Shown: positions 9,501-17,856 of the stretch, in pieces
Numbering within the stretch: the stretch's first letter is position 1
Layout of the letters: every line of letters begins with the position of its first letter
Assembly (NCBI RefSeq): GCF_030384665.1
Contig: NC_083677.1
Span: 310,001-374,000 of the forward strand
DNA: 64,000 bases
Direction of reading: 5' to 3'
Source of the DNA: Lodderomyces elongisporus
Lineage: Eukaryota > Ascomycota > Pichiomycetes > Serinales > Debaryomycetaceae
Program-made: the position numbers and the translations under genes
Notes under the pieces: model-generated
Databases searched by the model: none
Told to the model about the DNA's origin: nothing
What the model saw: only the letters and a program-made list of their open reading frames with translations

Positions 9501-12130
9501 CCTAAACCACTCCAGAATGAAGAGACTGTTGTGGTTGGATTGGCCGGATACTGGATAACAATAGTATCTGTATTTGAAGGACCATGTGTTAAAATTGTTT
9601 TTGCAGTATTGGAACCGGTCCAAAAGGTGGAAACAGTAACTGTTGGATTTGATGGATACCCAATAACAAGGGAGTCTACTTCGCCTGGTGCATTAGTAAA
9701 TTTTGCTGATGCAACTGTAGAGCCAGTCCAGAACATAGAAATTGTTGTTGTTGGATTTGAAGGATACTCTTTAACCACAGCATCAGTACTACCGGGGCCC
9801 TGGGTAATTGTAAGGAGTGAAGTAGCTGAGCCAGTCCAGAAAGATGTAAATGTAGATGTGGGGTTGAATGGAAATTTTACAACAACAGTATCTATACCAC
9901 CCGGCAGGTTAGTTATGGTAGACGTTGTAACTGTAGAGCCAGTCCAGAACTGTGATGTTGTGGATTTGGAATTTGATGGGTAGTTTATCACCACTGTGTC
10001 TGTACCTGCTGGTGCATTGGTAATTGTAGACCTCAAAACAGTTGTTCCTGTCCAAAAACTTGATACTGTTGTTGTCGGGTTTGATGGGTATTCCTTGACA
10101 ATGACATCGGTACCAGCTGGTCCTTGCGTCAGTGTAGATATGGAAGTTCCCAAACCTGTCCAAAAAGAGGATAAAGTGATTGTTGGATTAGCGGGATACT
10201 TTACAACAACGGTATCAATACCTGATGGATTATTTGTAACAGTTGACTTCGTCACTGAAGTCCCAGTCCAAAACTGAGAGACGGTTGTAGTTGGGTTCAG
10301 AGGGAACTTCACCACTACGGTATCAATGGAAGCTGGACCATTAGTAATTGTAGATTTCGTCACAGTGGTACCTGTCCAGAATTGAGAAGTTGTGATGGTA
10401 GGGTTTGAAGGGTACTCTTTGACGACAACATCGGTTCCGGCAGGACCTTGAGTAACCGTAATTGCCGAAGTAGCGGATCCAGTCCAGAAAGATGATACTG
10501 TACTTGTTGGGTTTGCTGGGTAGTTCACTACAACCGTATCTGTATTTACAGGGCCATTGGTATTTGTTACTGTTAAAACAGTGCTGCCAACCCAGAATTT
10601 CGAAACCGTTGTGGTTGGGTTTGATGGGTAGTTGACAATAATGGTATTTGTACTTGCTGGCCCATTAGTAATAGTTGATCTGCTTGTAGTAGTACCAGTC
10701 CAGAATTGGGAAATTGTAGTTGTTGGGTTAGCAGGATAGTTCAATACCACAGTGTCAGTACTTGCCGGAGCATTGGTAATTGTAGCAGTCAAGATGGTGC
10801 TACCAACCCAGAATGACGACACCGTAGTTGTTGGGTTTGCCGGGTACTTTATTACTACAGTATCCGTACTAGCTGGGGGGTTAGTTATTGTGGATGAAGT
10901 TATTGATGTACCAGACCAGAATTGAGAGGTTGTAGTAGTTGGGTTTGCTGGGTATTCGAAAACAACGCTATCAGTGGCACCTGCATTATTTTTCATAGTG
11001 GTTGTTGAAGTGATTGACCGAGTCCAAAATATCGAGGTAGTACGTGTAGGATTTGGAGGATACTCGGCTACAACGTAATCAGTCATTCCTGGTGAGTTTT
11101 TCACTGTGGTAGTTGAGGTAAACGCATTTGTCCATATAGTAGTTGACGATACTGTTGGATTTGGTGGATACAAGGCAACTACTGTATCCGTGCTACCAGG
11201 TAGATTCCTTATAGTGCTTGTTGATGTGACTGTTCCTGTCCAAAAACTAGTTTTCAGTGTGGTGGGATTTGGAGGGTATCCAACAAACACTGTATCGGTT
11301 CCACCAACGGTGTTGATAAATGTTGATTTCGACGTGTAGGGGTATGTCCAGAACCCGCTGGTTGTTATGGCTTTGTTTGATGGTACATTGATCAAAACTT
11401 CATCTGTTCCAGTTCCAAACCCGTTGCTGATGGTAGTTGTTGACGTATATGTGTTTGACCAAAAAGTGGTTGTAGTTCCTGTACAGCCTGGTCCCTTCCA
11501 GCAATAATTTCTCACTTGCAAGTCTCCATTTGTTGAAGACGGGGAATTGAAATTTTGATTCAATGTGTATGTGAATGTTTTCGTTTTTGTGACAAATAAT
11601 ATTGTCTTGTCGATTCTGTAGGTGATTTGCAAATTATCTGGCAAACAAGACATTCCATTATGCGAGGATCCTTGAACAAGCACAGTAGCGGTGAAGGAGT
11701 ACTGGTCGGAGAATATGTTTGCTGCTCCATCGCCATTGATCACAATTGAGTTGGCGTATGCGCTTCCCAAATTGTTCAAGGTGGTCGTTATAGATCCTCC
11801 GATGGAACCTTGTATCTGGAATGATAATGTGACGCGGAAATAATTATTCCCCACGTATTGAGTATCAAGCACTTGAAGGTCGGCGGCCGGGGTTCCAATA
11901 CCCAAAACCCAGTCAAAGAGGTTGACAAATATATTCTGAGCTGGTGCTGTTCCAATCGAAGTAATCGTGTATGAATTGGTCTGACCATAACACCGTAAAG
12001 GTTGTACAGTATAGCTATAGCCCTGTGTGTAATCGTAAGAGTCTGATGAACGTTGAACAATAGTGGCGGCGGATATGCTTATAAGCAATAAGAAAATCCA
12101 CATCTTTTTCAAAAATAACCAATCTGACAT
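599..12130 (-). CDS. Giant GPI-anchored adhesin-like cell-wall protein with Als-type repeats (3,843 aa)
   Basis: Predicted secreted and wall-linked adhesin. The open frame runs 12 codons further upstream to a TTG; the first ATG is at 12130, and a second ATG nine codons later (12103) would also leave a signal peptide. Order: signal peptide (residues 1-22, IFLLLISISAA core); an N-terminal domain of about 195 residues with Cys47, Cys162, Cys210 and Cys216 (CYGQ, SCLP, NYCWKGPGC); about 21 repeats of 36 residues; about 2,800 residues of Ser/Thr with much Asp/Glu; and a GPI signal (YEGSAS followed by a hydrophobic tail ending in VLCFVL). The 36-residue repeat (W near position 7, TDTVV, final PxNPT) is the Als central repeat type, but the head is not the roughly 310-residue Als head. 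No frameshift or stop interrupts the frame. The head is shared with the next gene upstream. Ligand and function are unknown; a structural wall protein is the alternative. Confidence 0.88.
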   Translation of the reverse strand: MSDWLFLKKMWIFLLLISISAATIVQRSSDSYDYTQGYSYTVQPLRCYGQTNSYTITSIGTAPAQNIFVNLFDWVLGIGTPAADLQVLDTQYVGNNYFRVTLSFQIQGSIGGSITTTLNNLGSAYANSIVINGDGAANIFSDQYSFTATVLVQGSSHNGMSCLPDNLQITYRIDKTILFVTKTKTFTYTLNQNFNSPSSTNGDLQVRNYCWKGPGCTGTTTTFWSNTYTSTTTISNGFGTGTDEVLINVPSNKAITTSGFWTYPYTSKSTFINTVGGTDTVFVGYPPNPTTLKTSFWTGTVTSTSTIRNLPGSTDTVVALYPPNPTVSSTTIWTNAFTSTTTVKNSPGMTDYVVAEYPPNPTRTTSIFWTRSITSTTTMKNNAGATDSVVFEYPANPTTTTSQFWSGTSITSSTITNPPASTDTVVIKYPANPTTTVSSFWVGSTILTATITNAPASTDTVVLNYPANPTTTISQFWTGTTTSRSTITNGPASTNTIIVNYPSNPTTTVSKFWVGSTVLTVTNTNGPVNTDTVVVNYPANPTSTVSSFWTGSATSAITVTQGPAGTDVVVKEYPSNPTITTSQFWTGTTVTKSTITNGPASIDTVVVKFPLNPTTTVSQFWTGTSVTKSTVTNNPSGIDTVVVKYPANPTITLSSFWTGLGTSISTLTQGPAGTDVIVKEYPSNPTTTVSSFWTGTTVLRSTITNAPAGTDTVVINYPSNSKSTTSQFWTGSTVTTSTITNLPGGIDTVVVKFPFNPTSTFTSFWTGSATSLLTITQGPGSTDAVVKEYPSNPTTTISMFWTGSTVASAKFTNAPGEVDSLVIGYPSNPTVTVSTFWTGSNTAKTILTHGPSNTDTIVIQYPANPTTTVSSFWSGLGTGYNTITNGPNDVDTVVVEYPPNPTTTVSSFWSHSGSGITTITQGPDSVDTVVIGYPANPTVTITSYWSLKATSLSVQSNQPAKTDTMYIWELPITTATSETTRTTSSFSSFSSSPNSLFSSTTTPDIVVTNTQAEDASSTFDFTSESRTESSFELDFMSDLTTLSELTDSSGHSTEQSATHIDVSTTTNELSYSLEHLTSDPELGSKLQTTEESTTSEDYVTKSHDSSFFEETMTDEGSLSTTESSTLMNDSRSNEYLTTVEETVTSKTLGLTTEESTNSIADEISTSYRSVSFDMSNSYAEESDVTDYVTTFKESTTSTYKSSPSDVFATNIGSSTTIEEFTSSEQQIFTSKPTSLLIDSVLSEGYDSDTDSYSATTEVNVSSEELSSFIDVSITSDASKTDVEINTLLDESSTNNELTFTMHETNFEEESSKTADVSDSTRAELSTAIDESILSSEFVATPTKLTSTVESNTNEKPTGSIAYSSTDGNNTDLNDTTESTAESNITSNEQNTIGETITNEQTSFFTGEINSQLYSSTEDEEKSILTNIESGISTDLFNTILNSFTNFDSAIVTTESYTEDNSESSEQYTTIEAGSSFEELVATYDEFSSGTDDLSYTHKLTSSNGETILTAQSSDYYYYESLSFEETSFISDESVTDSDFTSSEDSHMTAQSSYSIDSSYTDEGYISTSESSLYTDQTCSSEQYETTTKDLSFNTVEYSTDDEIRSSIDINSTTEELFTSTLEENVSIVNDVSDSTKDFITTSSHDSTLEKTSSTNESTANDYDTNQDFSSKETNAIETPITSVGSKSITSDNLITSSDESIVTQMPTNSDEYTISNTDESSTAEQLTTSIYTSENEHFESTSDQTNILKESKTSSQSDITIFETSSVDEYSTSEDGSTSNGDDYSTGESLFTSSEYVTTHELSSMTDKSRGTDETETSTEMSDITESATTKVTNTTEDYSYFPTGDESFSIDLSNIATQATMENSDKQSFIVTMTTDGVSISSEETLVNSSEPTFNEQTVSTFNDSVKTNENVSGNESSTFTDDPSSTIENITSEYTEATIDQASFNNDSSLDDASSTVSNKLHTNDSFMASTDSTTDHHQVSASATEDSLNKETSTYFQTSFTDELSLTTNDSTATTPPISTIDISTLSEETSAIEKSRETDNGSSFIVESIISTDEHITESSSNEISIPSSDLDFDTLESISIDEILSTTYDEVTTSKELLSQFETNSVTGETVFTDEVLSSSTEPVSSIADISSYKDAPIETEESLSTQIESSSVTNKISFSTAPTSTDGYFSTGLSNISKDVDPTTYEASPSLQYVSSHEYISTIEETRTNNAFSTYSSIYPETDSSIAMEKSFSTDDFSTSEESSESESSDVIKDFSSFITDSISSDVASTMDEKDTSTDSAFSLPAVSTTNDNLFSSTDILFSSNNQYATLTALYSQSEESFTSSDEVTTNDDTINTITEEATSFKGSMTIDGSGSVPSNESSTFNESDTTAYHLTTDETEYSKEFSSTEMVSSSIHEVTSTVVTEPNVTIEGSSFNESFNTNNESSVMATESSSLEELSFSKDSGIYSSESYSIVDSFYETSTYTIDDESLTQDTTTTTVNASGQQTSTVSIITNQLTNSDGSATNSKTNQTTQHVVSMQTTVSDDEPNYTTEEIDYSDDVSTTNEYHTIFDKLTISTDLSTYSDNSSTNFIERTSLSISESSSTDNLYISSSIPTSTLTLTTKVEDSISDDSSYTSLESYYSDLSSYLEELTTIQETNIPSTSNSNLNVITSYSDMSATIAESDLPTDSFSFSNEYSSDEDTATISRDESSSTNKFISTNASTTSSNETIITDITNTEDTFTFLQSSDSTTSSSFAIIESSSVEEPSSDANEPNFETDSSATTEYHTTNQEVTTAIEISKHSKDISSSDETTISIEDSVYSTDMSTLQEFTDSIGNAATISQLSAQVTFTSTRDDESTLNSKSLAGVELTTSVGDLDIKSDSFEDNDLSTFTTDLNTSTKTTTVEEGLAILSSILSFYKESTTNTDLSTLTSEAYYSESSSIVEDTTISFENSISNVEITTHIVASLSTDDFSSHVLSSTSDEVIHTFTDNLMDTLTDGLSSSLGFITSESSSSTTDSVSILDNKTSIETIQTINDSDSGSLLSVYSTYTYTHDSSISSDIVSAIEHESGTFEISLESTASPGDSSIQFPHTLDATSFIESNGEQIPSIESSPSVTVDFGMSYLDLSPTVTLTENENSQFSSLTTDVEHLTSKETITTLTNTTSTISTSASTSDLKEFSSGLVSESIDFASKSTFDLVSSVSSKVTTSSNTVNTSTIATLSNENDNTNFGISSQSINDIPYVTSSVSANHISVTGSSGSGSVFVTNTLLSSSTPTSSPSYSLGESESKYIAESDIHSSNESESVFRSLNAEESTTLITLVNSISNDDSVAKPGTKTDSILSTTSVSSVPSKITSQSPPQVSPLESTSHSTEDQQYTTSAEFSHLLDATSVYASGPILLTKESLLTTSYSLKLSLSTTSTPNSIVASSTGPVYWNSSNANTHSSSNRNDLQSTLLASSTLNILDTEAIQTSTTYALVVTATNSLSTDNIDQNTKGDTDILTAQSLTISHELISTTFDSQSGTYSTPALYDQSRCSTCSANSNTVSEIPPNTTNKISTASPSDFKNTLILSTRAVTKPDILSLPSKSDSGVPTNTQTTNFNTQPTTQLDYLNVPSSSSTGQTGIMEFPSQLDIQLLNKPVLASSINKTKPTSVKLLFLELSKSNESARNTLAADISNSSKQDLSSEAKTTNSNMPSKTMGYEGATEKSLNIESTKTNQVNPSLVDEEDDHDFSTTTTTKTTGLQKTSKSELAPVALSTDAYAQSELPIFDPDTLSTTNGIAQLTSANPVPLRKYGTTLSSASRPPQSSPSSPSSPSSLSLTLPQNTVSLYEGSASSLTSIGTFLIITITTIVLCFVL
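9209..11480 (-). repeat. Array of about 21 Als-type 36-aa (108-bp) tandem repeats inside the giant adhesin
   Basis: Reading the minus strand, the protein repeats every 36 residues with an invariant Trp near position 7, a TDTVV/TDVVV core near position 24, and a closing Y-P-x-N-P-T. The first copies (nearest the head) and the last one are the most diverged. The middle copies alternate between two flavours, ...TITN(A/G)P... and ...TQGP...KEYPSNPT. The 108-bp DNA units are diverged enough to be assembled, but copy number could differ among strains. Confidence 0.93.
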
Positions 12131-13278
12131 TTCTCTTGTGTTAAAAAATGGGGAAATATAAAGCAAAAGGTTGAAATTAAACCTTTAAAAAGAAAGCTAA
12201 AGTCTATGTGAATTGAGTTGAAACTGAAATTGTGAAGAGGTTCTAGTCACTATATGGCGATGTTGATGGAAACAACAAAAAGGTGAGAAGCAATAGAATT
12301 TGAAGAAAAGGCAATTAACGTTTGTAATTCTTGGTTTGTTAGGATATCTATTGGAATGGGGTAATTTTGAGCCTAGAGTATAAACAAAATGAGAGAGGCA
12401 TCAACAGCAGCAACAACATCAGCAGGAGAGTCAGGAAACGGACGGGGATAATGAGGAAGATATATAAACTGCTGATGAGTCCCATTTGAAATAGTTACTT
12501 TTTTCTTTATTTTTTTTTTATTTTACCTTTTCCAGAACTTTTCAGTTACAAGTGCAATTTCAAGTATAAGAGATGGGTAAAACCCTTCTTTCTATTCTCT
12601 ATAAGATGAGGGGGGTGTTTCTTTGCATCATCATCGAATATCACCACCCTCCGCAATTGCTGCAAAACGGATAAACCTGGGAAGAAATAAAAAAAATAGA
12701 AATAAAAAATAAAATAAAAAGAAAAAAATAAAAAATAAAAAAATAAAAAATAAAAAAAGAATAGAGACTAAAAGTACGAATTTGCCTAAGCTAATGTTCA
12801 ATTCCCTAAATCGCATACCAGAACTAAATATATAGCAAACAAATACTTTTTTTTACTTGAAATAAGTTTTCTTCCTCGGCATTGAGGATTTTTCAAGTGA
12901 TGAGTTTACCAGCCAGAACAATATTAATGTATCTCTCAATTGCGTCACAAATATAGAGAGTGTATGAATTTAGTAAGTATAAGTGTATAAAGGTGTGTTG
13001 TGCTTGAGTTTGAAGATAAAGATACTTCTAATACAGAAGCAAAGTCTTCAGTTTTGTTGTAGATTGTCAAATGGTTATCACTATGTTTCGTATTCTAGGT
13101 TAGCGAGTTGACTACAGTTACTTCAAGTCACATTTGAAGTTTATGGCAAGTTCCTATCCATAACCTATTCATGAGGCATCTTTCTAAAGCAACTGTTAAC
13201 AATAATAAAGACATATATACTTCTAGATGAACGTTCTTTAGCATCGCTTTACAAACTAACAAACTCAAGTCTCTATTT

Positions 13279-13298
13279 CACACACACACACACACACC
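13279..13298. repeat. (CA)10 microsatellite
   Basis: A run of ten CA dinucleotides, followed directly by a C-rich CCCCACCACCA stretch, in the gene-free adhesin spacer. Confidence 0.95.
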
Positions 13299-15745
13299 CC
13301 ACCACCAACACCAGTGAATGCAAATACTCATAAACACGCGCCTTGATCACAGAACCAGAATCATATTAAAAATGTATCTCAATGCTTAGTAATTGATTTA
13401 GACTCGCGGGGAATACTTCCGAAGCTTCGATAAAACCCTCCGTCTTTACGCCCTACATTCAATCTTTCCTCATCTCTGTATTTTGAGTTCTTAACTAAGG
13501 CGCTTTCAGTTAAATAGTGTACAAAAAACAAAAAAATTAATATGTGTTGATACAGAAACATCTACAATATATACTAAAAAAAAATTCAAAGGAAGTTCTT
13601 ACACAAAACCAAAATAATTGTTTTCTTTTTCATCCGTACAAATAAGGTTTTATGCAGATTGAATAAAACGGAATAAAATAAAGGAAAATAAAAATAAAAA
13701 AAAATAAAAAAAATAAAAATTGGAAGGAGGTAAGAGCTCAAAAGTTGGTAGCAACAATACTACAAATGGAATAGGAATAAGGACCCTGGTTATGAGCATC
13801 GGGTTTATATTTGATATTCACAATGCCATTTGATCATTCGGCGCAATTAAGTTCATTCCCTAACCTTTTGGCTCTTTTCTTTGTTCATCTCAAAACAATC
13901 ACGGGGCTCTGAACAAAGTGGTAAATAGGGGGCGGAAGGAGGTGAATGAAAAAAAATAAAATAAAAGGTAAATCACTATTGTAAGGAGTGTGGCTAAACA
14001 TTTTTTTTTTTTTGGTTTATAAAGAAGTTTCGGAGTTTTTTATTCCAATACACTTTTGACCATTGCTTCATCAAATCAAAGTTGAAAATAAAATTGAAAA
14101 CCGAGCAAGAAAAAGGAGAGAAGAATAAAGAACAAGTTAAATGTTTTGACAATATTTTGCTCAGACCACAAGCCATGATAGACTAATCTTTTTGTATATT
14201 ATCCATTTCATTGTAACATATTTTTCATTCCTTTTCCCCGAACAGATTACATCTTAACTTTAAAATTACTAATCCCTTTATTATGTTCCCTATCCCGTCC
14301 CCAAGACAAGGACTTTTACAATAAAGTAAGGATCCATCAATGTATATTTTTGTGTCTTTTCTTCCTTTTTTTCTTTAAAAAGAAAAATTCGAAAGTATCA
14401 CAGATTGAAGAAAAAAAAGAACAAATTCAATTACACAAGGTGGTGCGTACACTTTGTTGAAAATTGACTTTGGAAATAACAGTAGGTAGAGATTGTTATT
14501 ACCAACCACCGCCTTGAGTGAAGAAGGCTAAAGTAATAAATGTAAGAAAGAAAGAGGGAAGGAAGAAAACACAATTTAACACTTCCCGTGGTCCTTTTGT
14601 TTGCTTTCTATAAACTTTTTTATAAGTTAAAAGAATAAAAAATTAATAATTTAAACTCTAATGCATTTCTTTTGTTCACTTTTCATCTCCTTTTTTTTCT
14701 TTTCTTACTCTTACATTGTGATCTTTAGACAACTAGTAAGTCCCTACTAAGGGTTAAGAGAATAAATATAGTATTCCCCTCCCCTTTCCCCCTAACAAAA
14801 AAGCAATGGTTTGTTTATCTAGCAGATACGATGATATATATATATAGACTAATGTATATATGGGGTGATATTCTATTGGTTACTTAACACTGTTTATTTG
14901 CTCATTTTTTTTTCTTCAAAAATACTAATGCAAAACTAGTGCACTTCAAAAGCTGTGAAAGAAACACAACGAACAAGCAATACTTGTTAAGATACACTTC
15001 CATTCTTATTATTATTATTTTTTCATTCATTTATTTATTATTTTCTTTTCTTTGGCCCATTCAATTGACTTGACTTGTATTTACGAACAAAATGCAAATC
15101 AAGAACCTCTGCGATGATCATCACCCGCAAAAGTTTGATGCAATAATCACACAAATATGCATAAACCATATTTTTGTAATTGAATCCTATTTTTTTTTTG
15201 TGCTGTTGTTACTATTTCTATAATTTCACACGCCTAACCATACATTAAGGCTATACTTCCACTACTTCAGCAGACCCACCATCAACTTGAGAAGAAATAG
15301 GGCTAGAGAATTACAGAACCAAAAAGTGAAAAAGCAATAGAAAAAAACATACAAACTAAGAGAAAGAAGTAGTCGCTCTTGCATCTACAAAAAACGAAAT
15401 AAAAAAAGGACTTTGCTCCTACTTTCAGCTCAGCACCCTCTCTGATATCCCACTCCCTGCCATCTAAAACAAATTCTTTGAAACAGGAGTTGCAGTGCTA
15501 TCCACTATGAAGTCCGCCTCTTTGTGTTTTAAACGTTTGGTTGAATACATTTCCTTCTTCCTTTTCTTCTTCCTTTTCTTTGTCAATTTCAAAAAATATT
15601 CTTCGTTTTAACTAAAATGGAAAGTGAAAAGTGCTAAAACAAAACAAAACAAAAAAAGAAGAAAGTGAAGAACAGAAAAAAAGTACATTTAAGCGAACTA
15701 CCTTTTATAAGTGATGAACAAGTAGGTTTGAATGCTTTTTGAATT

Positions 15746-15770
15746 TTTCTTTCTTTCTTTCTTTCTTTCT
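15746..15770. repeat. (TTTC)n microsatellite
   Basis: About six TTTC units in the gene-free adhesin spacer. It is the inverse complement of the GAAA run some 600 bp further on, so the two could pair as a long-range inverted repeat. Confidence 0.9.
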
Positions 15771-16352
15771 TGAAGAAATAGAAACAAAAAATTTTATTCA
15801 ATTGTTCTGGGCTTATCTACTTGCAAATCCTCATTTACGAAAAGTGCACGGCAACAAGTAGTAAGTGGCAAATAACGAATAGCAAATCTCAAATCTCTTA
15901 CTTTTCGTAATTTACAATTTCAGATTTCATGCCGGAGTAGTACAAGGCGGTCCATGTAGCCACAAATACAATCTTTTTTTTAAAAAAAAGAAAAATTGTT
16001 TTTGAATTTCAAAAACTTTGCAAAATGTAACAAGATTGTGTACGGAATCATCAATAAAAGAGCCACAAATTTAAAAAAGAAATAAAAAGAAAAGAGAGGA
16101 ATAAAATAGAAGTTTTTAAAGTTTGGCTAAATCAAAAGGTTTTGGGGCAGGGAAAGGGAGGAGGCTTTTGCATTAGGCTTTTGAACATTAGGCTAAAATT
16201 AGCTATTGTTTAATTATTATTTTTTTTAATGAGAAAAAAAAATTAAACGTTAAAGGCTGAAAATAGGAGCTTTTTTATTTTCGCCTCTACTTACTTGTCG
16301 AAAGAATATCAAAAGAGATAACATAGTCAAGGAAAAGAGGGAAAGCAAGATA

Positions 16353-16370
16353 GAAAGAAAGAAAGAAAGA
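16353..16370. repeat. (GAAA)n microsatellite
   Basis: About four and a half GAAA units, inverse complement of the TTTC run at 15746-15770. Confidence 0.9.
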
Positions 16371-16844
16371 GATAAAAAAGAACTCAAAGTTGATTGGCTA
16401 TTCTAGCAATGGAGGCAAAACTGCATTATTGCGCACAGAGTTGCCCCCTTTTCCAAATACAATAAAAACAAATGAAAAAAAAAAATTAGAAACCTAGAAA
16501 CTTGCTCATGGCTGATATAGACAAGAAAAACAGACAAACAATCACGCCATTTCCGCAGTTAGTGTTTATTCGTATAATTTGGATGAAGCAAAAGCAAGGA
16601 AGAAAAAGTGGGAACAGGAGCGGGAACTGGTGAATTAAAAAGAGAATGGAAACTGGTTCGGGGATGGGAATGGGAACGGGAAAGAGAAAAAGGAAAAGAG
16701 GAAATAGATCATTCATTCTCATTTTCCAAACTTTTTCAATATACGAAGCAAAAGTAATTTTGATTCGGTATTATCACCAAATGCCGTATCATATTCATTT
16801 CAAACTTACTCTAGTCTTTCGAAACATGAACCAAAAAAATTCTA

Positions 16845-16856
16845 AAGCACGTGCTT
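16845..16856. promoter_or_regulatory. 12-bp palindromic E-box (AAGCACGTGCTT)
   Basis: A perfect 12-bp palindrome centred on CACGTG, the core bound by bHLH factors such as Cbf1 and Tye7. It lies 4.7 kb upstream of the giant adhesin ATG and 1.0 kb past the 3' end of the second adhesin gene, within otherwise low-complexity AT-rich DNA. Function is inferred only from the motif. Confidence 0.35.
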
Positions 16857-17856
16857 GTAATCTAAATCTATTTACTGGCTTAATCAAATCAATCACAGTG
16901 CTTTTCTCCTTTCTTTGCAATCAATTAACACTTCTCGTATAGAATATTACCCGAGAAAAAAACCCCTGTTGGCAACGTATAGACACAATATATCCTCTCC
17001 CCTTTTCCTTTCTTTTTTCAACTAAACTGTGAAGAAAAGAAATATATTATTATTTTGTTTTGGTATTTGGTCCGCTCTCGTTTGCACTACGAATATAGTT
17101 TACCGGAATGAGAAAGGAGCAGAAATAATATTTCAACTATGTTGACCAGACAACGCGAATTTATTATTTTTTAAATTCGGATAAACTAATGTTCCATGTA
17201 ACATTGAACATGCATTGGAAACACATCTACTTCAACAAAGTATAAAATCAAAAGTGATTGTTTAGTATAACTTCTGACAATTTGTAATCGAATAATGAAA
17301 GATACTAATAAATGACACAGCTTAAACATTATTCTAGTTATGGATGTAAAACAAATACTTTTTTTTTTTGGTCTGGTTTGGCACCAATTCTTAGAATTGA
17401 TGAAAACAATACATTAATCAGTCGAATACATAATTGGTATTCCTAACCCCCCCTTTCAGTCCTTTATTTATTACTCGTAATACTAGCACATTATCGTTTT
17501 CTCTATTTGCTCAAGAGAATAGACAAAGCAGGTTGCATATACCAATTAATGGATCATCACTTTCACAACTATGTTGTACATCAGTCAATTACCTAAATTA
17601 AAAAATTAAAAAAAAAAATTGATACTAAATAACCAGTTCAAATTAAGTAAAAAATAAAATATATAAAAATAAAAAACTAAAATGGAATTAAACCATTGAA
17701 ATATCAGGATAAATTGAAGGTCTAGGAAATAAAAAGAATAACATTCCGATATACCCATCAGTAGGAAAACATATAATTAACCAATAAAAAAGATTGACCC
17801 ATTATCTATCCAAGAACTTAGCAATTGTTCAACACACCATGTTCTAGCTACTGCAA

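Larger units (their letters stand above)
12131..17856. other. 5.7-kb gene-free region between the two adhesin genes
   Basis: No conserved open frame is visible; the small frames here are AT-rich noise. The stretch is the upstream region of the giant adhesin plus the 3' flank of the second one. It holds long A and T runs, a (CA)10 run at 13279-13298, a (TTTC) run at 15746-15770, its inverse complement (GAAA) at 16353-16370, a near-palindrome of T8/A8 around 15975-15990, and a 12-bp palindromic E-box at 16845-16856. A TATA-like element read on the minus strand (12459-12468) lies about 330 bp upstream of the giant adhesin ATG. No tRNA-like fold or transposon remnant was recognised. Confidence 0.7.

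Noticed and set aside
12131..12166. Upstream extension of the giant adhesin to 12166
   Set aside because: The extension begins with TTG, not ATG, and would put 12 polar residues before the signal peptide. The ATG at 12130 (or 12103) is the sensible start.
12131..17856. tRNA, snoRNA or transposon remnants in the adhesin spacer
   Set aside because: No cloverleaf B-box sequence, no long terminal repeats and no reverse-transcriptase or transposase frame seen by eye; covariance-model and repeat searches would be decisive.
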